Of a stretch of 64,000 nt of DNA, positions 26,060 to 38,000 are shown piece by piece (position 1 is the stretch's first letter; each line of letters starts with the position of its first letter). The position numbers and the translations under genes were made by a program. This stretch comes from Caldilineaceae bacterium (lineage in GTDB: Bacteria > Chloroflexota > Anaerolineae > Caldilineales > Caldilineaceae): contig JAPKMW010000018.1 in assembly GCA_026645575.1 (NCBI GenBank), positions 62,001 to 126,000 on the forward strand. The letters run 5' to 3'. Under the pieces are notes generated by a model, which saw nothing but the letters and a program-made list of their open reading frames with translations, was not told where the DNA came from and ran no database searches.

Positions 26060-29000
26060 ATGTCTACTCAACCCTTGCCGACCAACCGCCTACCCTTTTT
26101 CTGGCTGCGCCTGACCGTGCGGCGGCGCGCACTTGGCGTCTTTGGCTGTACGCTGCTTCTCCTGCTGCTTGGCTATGGCGCGATAGCCTGGGCGCGCCAG
26201 GAGCCGCAACCCGCCAGCGCCATCAGCCAGATCTGGCAACGGGTGCAAACCGCGGGCGCTTATGAATTTCGGGCGAACTTGCTCCAAGATGTCGTCCCGG
26301 TCGCCGGTGTGGCTGCCATTGGTCAGAGCAGCGAGCGCCAGGAAGTACGCATCGAAGGCGCCACCAATCTGCGCGACCAGACCCTCCAGATGACCCTCTG
26401 GTCGCAAGGGGGCAATGTGCTGGATCGCGCCAGCGGTTTGGAACTCAAAACCGAGGGCGGTCGCTTGCTGGCACGCGCCCCCGGCGAGGAGTGGCGCGAA
26501 ATCAGTAACTTCACCGACGCCCTCATTCCCCAAGGTGACTTTTCCTCCTTCCTGGTCGGTGCAAAAGACGTAACTGTCGTCGATCCTGCCCAACCGGAAG
26601 CCGCCACCCACCACTCGCCACCCACCACCACCCGCTATACCTACCGCATCGACGGACCCACCTTTGCCGCCTACATCCGCGATCTCATGCGGGCGCAGAT
26701 GATCCGTCGTGGCGAGTTGACTGCCGAAAGTCAACTCGACCTGCCCCAATACTTTGCCGAGATGCAGGGGACTGGCGAGTTGTGGGTCAGCGCTGATGGG
26801 CTGCCGCTCCGTCAACTGGTCAATCTCCAATTCCCGCCCAAGGATGGGCATTGGGTAGCCGCTAAACTGGATGTTGCGTTTGGTTTTGACCCCGCCGTGC
26901 GCACCGAACCCGTTGGCTGGCAAGCGACTCTGCAGGCCGCCCTCGCCGACGCCAACCACCGCCTGTGGCCGATGCTCTGGTTCAGCACCCTGTTACTCGT
27001 TGGCGGCGGCTTTACCCTTTTTGTCGTGCACTGCCGCCGGTCAATACTGGTCTATCGGACGCTGGCGCTGCTCTGCATCATAGCGATGGTCGGCGGGCCA
27101 TTGGCGCAGAGCGCCCAGGCTGCCACCGCTGCCCACCGCTTTGCCGCTCGTCACGAACGGGAGTTGCAACTACAACGGGACGCCGAAACGCTGCAACGGG
27201 TGAGTGGCGGGGTCGATGCCATGAGTAGCGCCCCCTCTGCGTCCGAAGTGTTGGCCCAATTGCGTGCCGACAGTGGTCAGAACAGCGACGGCGATCAACT
27301 GAGCGATGTGGAAGAGGCGGCGCTGGGTAGCGACCCCACACAGACCGAGAGCGCCCGTCAACTGGAAGATTGGCTCTTCAATTCCCAAGCCGACCCCACC
27401 CTGGACAGTGACGGCGACGGTCTGACCGACCGCGAGGAAGAACTCCTCGGCACCGACGCCAACAACCCCGACAGCGACAACGACACCATCACCGACAACG
27501 TGGAGATTGCCGGCTTTACCCTGGGGGGCAAGCAGTGGCACACCAATCCCACGGAACTGGACAGCAATGGTGACGGCCTGGGCGACGAAGAGGAGTGGCG
27601 CAACCCGGCGCTCCCCGGTCAGGATACTGATAACGACGGCACCCCTGACCTCTTTGACCGCGACAACGACAACGACGGCGTACCCGACCCCGTCGATCTC
27701 TCGCCGGCCCGCGCCTGGACCACCGTTTTCAGCGACACCACCCCCTTCCAGTTGGCAGTCGATGGCCTAACGCCAGGCAAAGCGGCCATGGTCGAATTTC
27801 AACTGCGCCCGACCAATCCCGACCACCTCTGGTATGCGCTCAACAAGCTCGACTGGCCCGCTGACAGTGCCGGCAACATCCAAGATCGTGACAACAGCCC
27901 CGACGACATTGACCTGATCCCCATGTTGGAGATTCGCATCCCCGGCGCGCCCTACAACCTGCCACTGGCCCCCACCCCGCAAGCAGCCATTTCGCTTACC
28001 GAGGAGAGTACGGATCTGGGCATCGGCATCAGCGGCAATGTGCTCCTCACCCAGCAGGGCGACAAGCTGACCGTGCAAGGCAACCTGCTTGATCAACAGA
28101 ACCGGGCGACCGCCGGCTTCCTCTACCTCCGCGAAGGCACTTGCGACAAACCGGGCAAACGGCTGGTGGGGCCGGTCACGCTCTCGTCCAACGGTGCGGT
28201 GATTGGCGACTTTGCCCAGACCAAATTGCGTGACCATTCGCTCGGTGGCCATATTGTCACCGTGGAAAACGTCGGCGGCGACCCCAACCTGCTCGTTTTC
28301 AACAGTTGTGGTGCCATTCCCGTCCTGCCCTTTGACGGGGAAGCGATGATCGACCAGACGGCGCTGGCAATCTACGGCGTCTCCGTGCGCGAGGCGGCGG
28401 CCGATCGCGTTGCCAAGCTGGTCTATGTACCGCTCACTCTACGCACTGATGACCCGGCGCGCCTCAATGGCAACCAGACGCTGCCCACCAGCCAGACCCC
28501 ACGCGGGGGACGGGTGGCCTTTAATGGCTTGATGCCCTATTTGGCCGGCGCGTCCTGGTCACAGGCCCATCAGGTGCGGATGATCTGGAGTGTGTTGATG
28601 CAGAATGATCTGCCCTGCCCCACCGGTGTGCAGCGTTGCCCGCAAAATCTCAACATTCCGCTGGCAATCCACACCTATCCCGACACCTGGACCTTGACCG
28701 GCCTCGATGTGCGCCAGGACAATGGGGTTAAATTGGCGATTGCCTACGAAGATCCCGCCGTCGATGCCGATCCGCGCGAAGCGGTGCCGCTCTATGAATT
28801 GGCCGAAGGGTTGAACAACACCTTTATGGCGGGGCGCAGCAGCAACGGGCAACGAGACATGACCGTCGCCGAGATTGCTCGCCGCTTCAACCGCACCACC
28901 AATGGCAACGTTGGGCTTGATGAACGCTTTGGCATCGACAACCTGCTGGTCATCGAAGAACAATCTTATCCAACGCTCGATAGCATGACGCGCGGCAGCA

Positions 29001-32000
29001 TCGACCGGGCAGAGGCCATCTTAACGCAAACCTTTAGCAGCCGTTGGTCGCCCACCAGCCCCATCTCGCCGACGCTGCTCTATGCCTATGAGTGGGAATC
29101 GCGCGCCCTCAATCTGGATCAACAACCCAGCCCCGGTGCGCCCCCCAATGACGCCCTGCAATGGGACGCTGCTGGGCAACGCTTGACGGTTAGCTTCCGC
29201 AGCAACGACCTGGCCCCCGCCCAAACCCTAGCGACGCTTAAAGTGCAACCCTACCGCTTTGACGGCAACCGTTGGCGGGTTTATGGTCTGGCCGAGTTCT
29301 GGAAATCGCAGGAAAGCTTCTATGCCGCCGATGTGGCCACTGATCCCGAACAAGATCTGGCGCTCGGCAAATTGCGCGCCCTGCAACTCTATACTTTTGT
29401 ACTGGGCAATGGTCTGCAACAGGTGGTGCAACGGGGCAGCCGTCCACTGATCGGCGCCACCAAATCGGACAAGGAACTGCGCACGCTCCTGAGTGACACC
29501 GGCAAGGTGAGCAAGGTGCTGTTGTTTGTGCCGGGCAAGGTGCTGAAAGCCTACTTCAACGATTTCCAAACGCTCAGTTCCGATGCCCAGGCCAAAATTG
29601 GCGGCAAGAGCAAACAATTTCTCTTCCTGTTGCAAAAGGCCTACCAGGCCGAACGGGCCGACTATGCCGTCCACATCGACAGCACTCGCCCCAGCCCGGT
29701 GGGTAAGCTAGTCAACCGCATCAAAAATGCCACCGTCGTCAACGGTCTGCTCATGGCCTCGGTCGGCTTTACCGCCGCGTTAGTCTTGACCCAGATGGCG
29801 CTCTCGCTGGCGACCATTGGCGTCAAAGACCCCAAGGTCAAGAGCGATCTCACCATCGCCTCCGCCACCTTGACGCTGATCGTCGAAGCCTACACCAAGA
29901 TCTGGGTGCCATTGATGAAGGGCAAATTTATCAACACAGCCAAGACCGGCGTCACCACCACCAAGTTTGGTCTGACCGACAAACTGGGCAGTATCAAAGC
30001 CGCCCGCATCATGGCCGTAGTGGGGGTGGTCATCTCGCTGGTCTTGGCGTGGGGTTACTTCTTTGCGGCGGTGATCGGCGGCACGGCCAGCAGCACCGCC
30101 GAGGTGAACACCTTGCTCGCCTTTACCCTCGCCTCCACCATTGTCACCTTGCTGCTCTTCGCCATCTCCTTTATCCCCATTGTCGGTCCGATCATCAGTG
30201 GGGTGATCTCGGCGGTGGATGCGATCCTCACCATCATCTGTGAAGCCGGGGTGAAGAATCTGCGCGGGGTGGTCTCCGGTGAGCGGGGCAAAGGCTCCTG
30301 CTTTACCCTCAGTGGCGCGCTGACCGAGTTTGTCGCCAAATATCTCTATTCCACCGAACTGATCTTCGACTTTTCCGACAAAGCGGTGCCGGCCAACCTG
30401 CGCTTCCCGGCGGTCAGCAATGTTGACTTTAGCGTCTACGATCCCACCAATTTCAACAGCCCTCGCGCCGCCGGCATGGTGGCCGGCAACTCGCTTGCCA
30501 TCGTGGCCGATGTCGGCGGCTACTTGCCGCCCAAAGTCCCCGGCGACGGCAAAGGTTTCTTTGGCGGCGCGGCCTATGCCACCAGCCAGATTGCCAAGAC
30601 GCGCATTCAAACCCTGTTAAGCCGACAGCCGGTTACGCTGTCGCTGGCCGCGAATGTCTTTGACCTCAGCGAACAGTTCCAAATTCTCGATTATACGCAG
30701 GTTTACACGGTGGAGCAGGGAACCGCCGGCACCCGTATCACGTCGCTGGATCGCTACCCGCTCTATGCCGCCCGTTTGGCCGATAAGCGCCAGGGCGCGT
30801 ACCTGGGTGACTTAAAGCTGGGCATCAACAGTGTGCTAACCGGCAGCCTCTATGTCAACGTCGCCATGCGCGTGCCGACCGCTTCCTGCTTCCTGACCGC
30901 GGTCTGCTACGCCAGCGGCAAAAACAATCGCGACGATGACGCGCTGACCCCCATCAATTTTTCGCAAAAGGCCATCCCGCCGACCGCCTTTACCTTTGAT
31001 GTATTGCCCCGCACGCTCGATGGCTTCTACGCCCGCAACTGGGGCGGCAAGGTGGCCTTTGCACCCCCAGTTGACGCCGATGGCGACGGATTGCGCAATG
31101 TCGCCGCCGGTGGTCTCGACCCCAACGACGCCAAAGTGGATAGCGACGGCGATGGCTTGCCCGATCCTTATGAGTTCGACTATCGCCAACTGGGCTTTGC
31201 CAACAGCGGCGGCCTGATCGACCCGCTCAACAAGGACAGCGACGGCGACACCCTCTGCGATGATCTGGAACTACAACTGGGTACGAATCCCAGCAAAGCT
31301 GACACTGATGGTGATACCTTGCTCGATGGTCAGGAGGTCTATCACCCCGAATGCGCCAACCCGGCGGTCTGGAGCGGCGGCTGGCTCTTTACCTACGATG
31401 TTGCTAACAACCAATCCTTACGCATCAACAGCGACCCCCGCGCCGCCGATGCCGATCTCGATGGCATGACCGACGCCTTTGAACTAGATCGCCACCGCCA
31501 GAACCCCGCGCTCTATCCCTATAACCCGAATGTCTTCACCCCTAGCCCTATCGCCTTGCTCGCCACGGTGGACGACGCCGACAATGTGGTGCGACCGGGA
31601 ACCACCCTTCGCTACACGACGACTGTCGCCAACTTCCTGCCCGATACCACGCTGGTCGGCAGCGGGGCCATCACCACCAGCTTCCCGGTGGCCTTGGGCG
31701 GTGCGCAACGCCGTGACGCCTTTTTGCTGAGCGCAGGACAAGCGCGGGCCTTCAACAGCACCCTCACAGCGGGAAGTGGCTCATTACAGGCAGAGATCAA
31801 CAATGCCGTCAACGCCCAACTCCTCCCCACGGCGGGCGTCACCCTGACAGGCGCGGCTACCTTTAGTTACAACCAGAAAACCATCGTCGCTATCGACAGC
31901 GACCTCCCCCAATCGCAACCCACCAGCCCCCCCTACATCAAGGCGGGCGGCTTCTACATCCTCGGCGGCGTGGCGAGCGACCCGACTTCCTATATCAAGG

Positions 32001-35000
32001 GGGTCGATGTACGCATTGCCGGCCAGAACGATTTCAGCCGCGCCACTGGTGGCGAAGCCTGGACGTACACCTGGCAAGTGCCGGCCGGCGATGGACGCTA
32101 TACCGTCGAAAGCCAGGCCATTGACGCCGTGGACAATCGACAAAGCCCACCGGCCAGCCGGACGATCCTGGTCGATGCCACCCCGCCCAGCCTCACCACG
32201 GATCAGCCCAACAGTGGCTACCTGCCTGCCAAACGCAACAGTGACGACCAATGGCTCATCACCCTCAGCGGCACGGTGGCTGACCCCGCCATCGGCGGCG
32301 ACGCGGGCAGCGGTGTCAAGCTGGTGGAAGTGCTGGTTGAGCCGCGCAGCAGCGATTGGCAACCGGCCATCGTCAACGGCAACGCCTGGTCTCTCGTCTA
32401 CCCGCTGTCCCCCTTTGACGCCAGTAACAACCTGTCGCTGGATGCCACCGGTCAATACACCGTAAGTGTACGCGCCACCGACAACGTGGAAAATCGCCAA
32501 ACGGCGGCCAACTATCTGCGCTACTTCATTCGCCTGGAGACCACGCCCCCGGTCGCGAGCCTGGTCAGCATTGGCGACCGCATCCTCCGCAATGGCAACA
32601 GCATCAGCGTGACCAGCACGTCGCTGCTGACCCAGAGTGTTGTCCTGACCGGCACTGTGAATGACCCCGGCGACTTTGCCAGTGGCGTGCAGGGCTTGGA
32701 GATCGCCTTCACGCCGGCCCACCTGGTCGAAACCTTGGGCGAAGCCGCAGCGCTCTTCTATCTCAACGAACGCCAGGGCGAAACCGCCTACATCAACGCC
32801 GCCGCCGGTGGCAACAACGGTGGCTGTCTCGGCGGCATCTGCCCCACCAACGACGCCCCTGGTCTCTACGGCGGCGCAGCGCAATTCGCCGGTAGCGCCG
32901 TGATCACCGCCAGCGCCAATCTCTCAGAGACCCAACTGAGCGTCAGCCTCTGGTTCAACACGAGTGACGCCAACAGCGGCCTCTTTGCCGCCATTGATGC
33001 CACGGCGAATGTGGGGGATCGCACCCTCTACTTGACCAACGGCAATCTCTGCGCCACGGTGCGCGGCGTGCAAACCGATGAAATCTGTACGGCTGGGCGC
33101 AATTACAGTGACGGCCAGTGGCATCAAGCGGTGTTGGTGCTGGACGAAAACGCCGGGTTCCGCCTCTATGTCGATGGTCAACCCGGCGCGGCGGCGGGGC
33201 TGGTGCGCGCTTCCACACTGACGACGCAGAATAGCATTCGCCTCGGCCAAGGCTTCGCCCCCAGTGGTGAAAAGCGCCTCAACGGGCGGCTGGACGAAGT
33301 GGAGATCTACAACGCCAGCCTTAGCGCCGAAGCAGTCGCCGCGCTCTACCGCCGCTGGCAACCCGTGACCTTGAGCAACCCTGGCGCCACCGGAAGCAAC
33401 TGGAGCTACCCCCTGCCCGCGGGCTTAGAGGGCATCTACCAGATCGAGTTGCGCAGCCAGGACATGGTCGGCAACCGCAACGACGACCGCCGTGACCTCT
33501 GGCGGCAGTGGCGCGGGATCATCGACACGACGGCCCCGCGTGTCACCCTCAACGCCAGCTTTAGTGGCAGCGGCGCGACGGCACAGACCACCTACAACCT
33601 CACCCTGGAAGATTTTAATCTGACCACGGCGGGTTACACCGGCGTCTGCCCCCTGGCCGCAGCAAGCTATACGTACGATACTTCCGCCTTCTGGCAGCGC
33701 TTTGGCAGCAACACCCCCGGCTTGCGCAAAGTGACCCTGCAATGCACGGTCAACGGCTTCCCGGTGCGCGGGGCGACGGTGAACTACGCCAGCGCCACCG
33801 CCTGTGATCGCTATGGGCGCTGCACCCAGGCGACGGAAGGGCGCGATCTGCTCTACTGGGCCACCACCGACAATGCAACCGGCGTTTCGGCCATCCGCCG
33901 CGCCAACCTGAATGGCGGCTATGAGCGGGAAGCCTTGTTAGAAAATCTGCCCCGCATCACCGGCCTGGCGACCGACAATCAGCGCGGCCATCTCTACTGG
34001 CTGGAACGGGACACCCCAGCTACGGGCCGTGTGCGCCGTTCTGACCTGGCTGGGCAAAATGTCACGACCATTGCCATCAACCCGCCGCCGGCCTTAAGCC
34101 AGGTCACCTTCCCCGCCACTTTTGACCTCGTGGTCAACCCGGCGGGCGGCAAGCTCTATTGGAGCGAAGAGAATCGCATCCGCTGGGCCAACCTCGACGG
34201 TTCCGGTGCAGCCACGCTCTTCACCTTGCCCACCGGCCCTGATCCGCAACCGGATCGCATTGGTAGTCTGGTGGTGGACAGCGTCAACGGCAAGATCTAC
34301 TTTGGTGCGATCGATCTCGTCACCAATAGCGGTGACGCGGTGGCGGCCACTTCGCACGCGGAAATTTGGGCGATCAACGCCGACGGCAGCAACCCCAGCG
34401 TACTGGTCAACCGCAACGCGCTGCAAAATGTGGCGGTCATCGGCCTGGCATTGGCGCAGGACACGGGGCGCCTCTTCTGGACCCAGCGTAAACGGCTGGC
34501 GGATCGCCCCTCTAGCGGCGACGGCTTTTTCAGCGTCGCGACGGGTGGCGGCTCGCCAACCGCTGTCCTCCCCAACGCCGCTGTTACCTTTATCAGCATG
34601 TTGGAGGTCAGCCCAGCCCCGGCCAACAATCCGAACTACGCCTATTGGTCAGTCGGCAACACGATCCAGCAGATCGATCTGGTCAACAAGGGGGCCGGTT
34701 ACTTTGCCGACGAACCGCCGCTGCACCTGATCGGCGCTTCGGCCACGGCGCGGCTGCCCGGTCTCACCACCACTGCCAGCGACCTGGAACTACAGCGAGG
34801 CGCGTATCCCGGCATCATCGCCGTCGGGCGCGTGATCGACTATAACCTGACGGTGCGCAACAACGGCCCGGTGCGCGCCGGTAACGTGGAGGTTGCGGCG
34901 ACGCTGCCGGCCAATACCAGCTTTGTCACAACCGGTAGTTCACCCACCTGTGCGCCAAGCATCCCCAGCCAGATCGCCTGTACGCTGGCGCAACTGGCCG

Positions 35001-38000
35001 ACGGCGCCGAACAGAGCCTGTTGATTCGCGTCCAGGTCGAGAGTGGCGCGGCACCGGGCAGTACGCTGACAACCAATGTCACCGTCAGCCACGGCCAGAG
35101 CGACCCCAACCCGGCCAACAACAGCATCAGCTTTGCCGACACGGGGGTGATCGCGGCGCCGCCCGCGGTGCCGCCCAGCAACAACTATCTCTACTATGGG
35201 CTGAACAATGGTCTCTATCGCCTGCGGACTGATAGCGCCGCCCCAACCAATGAACGCATCGTCGGCTCTCCCATCATTGGCGATGAGGTCATCCAAGGCG
35301 TGGCGATGGATCTGCGCAATGCCAGGGTCTACTTTGCTTCCCGCCCCAGCGGCGTCAGCGGCAATGGCTACATCCGGCGTGCCAACCTTGATGGCACGGG
35401 CGTGACCACCATCTACACCGATACGACCACCCCCTGGCCGACCTATCTGGCGCTGGACGTGGACAACAATCAGCTCTACTTCACCCACGGCGGTGAATTT
35501 GGCGGGGTGAACAGCGGCGACAGCATCAAGCGCATCAACGTCAATGGCAGTGGTGAAACGACCATCGTCAATGGCGTGGTCGCGCCGATTGGTCTGGCGT
35601 ACAACCCTGTACGTGCCGAACTCTACTGGAGCGAACGGGGCGCAACGCCACGCATCCAGCGCACGGCGCTCAACCCCATCAATCCCCAAACCATCGTGCC
35701 TGATGTCGTCGCCTATAACCTGCTCGCCGACCCTGGTGCGGATCAACTCTACTATCGCCGCGCCGACAACGCCACCAACGATAACTCGGTCTATCGGGTC
35801 TTGCGCGATGGCAGTAACCTGACCGCCCTCACCTTTGGCCTCTCCTTCCACGGCCCGGCGCTTGACCTTGCCAACGGGCAATTCTACTGGTGGGATGGCT
35901 CGGTGGTCGGCACCATCTTCCGCTACGGCCTGGCTGGCCCCTTCCCGGTGACCAATGCCAATGCCACGCAACTCTATGCCGGTACGGGCCGCCCGACCTC
36001 GCAGGTGGTCTTTGCCCCAGCGGTGAGTCGCTATCTCTACTGGGGGGTCAACAACAGCTTGCGCCGCATTCGTGCTAACGGCAGCGGCACGGCAGAAACG
36101 GTCTTGACCGCGCCGACGATTAGCGCCGGCGAAGTGATCGAAGGAGTCGCCGTCGATTCGGCAGGCGGTAAACTCTATCTTGCCACCCGCCCGACCGGGG
36201 CAGTCACCGCCGGCTACATCCGTCAGGTGAACCTCAACGGCAGCGGCGCGAAGACGATCTACACCGATACCGTCGCGCCCTATCCCACCTACCTGGCGCT
36301 TGACGTCACCAACGGTCAACTCTACTTCACTCATGGCGGCGCCTCCACCGGCAACGCCATCAAACGCATCAACATCGATGGCAGCGGCGAGACCACGGTG
36401 ATCGGCAACCTGACCGGCGTCACCGGCCTGGCGGTCAATGTCACGAGCAACGAACTCTACTGGTCGGATGGCAGCGGCCAACTGCGTCGCGCCAGCTTGG
36501 CCGGTAGCAACCCGCAGGCGATCCGCAACGGGGTTTACGCCTATGAGATCAACCTGGATGGGGCGAATCGCCTCTACTACCGCACGCGCAACAACAGCTC
36601 CATCTTCGCCATCCAGCCCAATGGCAGCGGCCAGGCGACGGTGCAGAGCGGCAATGTCGGCGGCGGCCCGGTGGTGGATGTGGAGAGCAATGCCCTCTAC
36701 TGGGTGGACAAGAGCGCCAATGGCGTCATCTATCGCGCCACCCTGACCGGCAGCGGCGCAACCAACATCGGCGTGACCGGCGCGCAACCCACGTCGCAAC
36801 TGGCATTGGCCTTCACCGAAGCGCCGGTTGTGGTAGCGGCGTTGGGTGGCGCAAATGCCGTTGCGGCAGGAGCCGCGCAGGCCAGTTTGGCCCCCTCCTT
36901 GGCCCAGGCCGTTTGCGCCGTTGATGGCTATGAACCGGATGAAGCGCCCGCCTCAGCCACGGTGGTTACGGTTGACGCGGCCAGCCCCAACCATAACCTA
37001 CACACCGCTGGTGATGGCGATTGGTTTGCGCTCGATCTCACGGCGGGGCTGCGCTATCTGATTAGCGCCTACGCCGAAGGTAGCGACGCCGATCCCTCCC
37101 TCGAACTCTATGCCAGCGACGGGGCAACGCTGCTGGCAAGCAACGACAATCTGGCCGCCGACCAACTCGATAGCCAGGTCAGCTTTGATGCGCCGACGGG
37201 CGGTCGCTTCTATGTCAAAGTACGGACGGCGAGCGGCGCGGGGGTAGAGAGTTGTAACACCAACTATGCCTTGCGTAGCGAGGTCGCGCCGACAGCACCC
37301 TTGCCGCGGCTGCCCAGCGTGCCGCCTACCAATCCCACCGCGCCGCTCTTAGATAGCGTGGTTTTGACTCCCACCAACCAAACCCGCTTGGAGAGCCTAA
37401 ACCAGACCACCGTAGCCGGCGCGGCCTATGCCGGGTTATCAACGGGCGTGGGCATTGCGACCCTGAATGTCACCCTGAATGGCGCGCCATTCTACAGCGT
37501 GGCCCCTGGCGGTAGCCTCACCCAGACCACTTGGAGCCAGCTATGGACACCCGCCGGAGAAGGGATCTACACCTTCCTCTCGGTCGTGACCGACAGCAGC
37601 GGTCGGGTGCAGACCCAGACCAAACCGATCACCGTCTTTGTCGACCTGGCCGCGCCCCAGGTGACACTGGCCCGCACCATCTTCACGACCACACACCAGG
37701 TGCCCACCAGCAGCCAGGTGTTGCTGAGTGGGACGGTGAGTGATAGTCTGGGGGTGGCGTTGGTCGAGGTCAACGTGGCCGGTGCTGGCTGGCAAGCGGC
37801 CCAGGTCGCCAATGGCGGCTGGCAGCTTGCGGTTGACTTCCCCGACAACAACGGCGGCGTCAATGCCATTGAGGTGCGTGCGACCGATCTGGCCGGACGG
37901 GTGACGACGATCAACGCCAATGTGACCGTCGATACCCAAGCGCCGATCGTTGACCGCAACAACATGCAACTCAGCGCCAACGGCACGCCGATTGCCGGCA

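Noticed and set aside
26090..26959. 289-residue antisense frame over the start of the giant gene, and others such as 34940-36799 and 31784-32884
   Set aside because: They exist only because the giant gene avoids certain codons; sequences are low-complexity and no start signals are seen.
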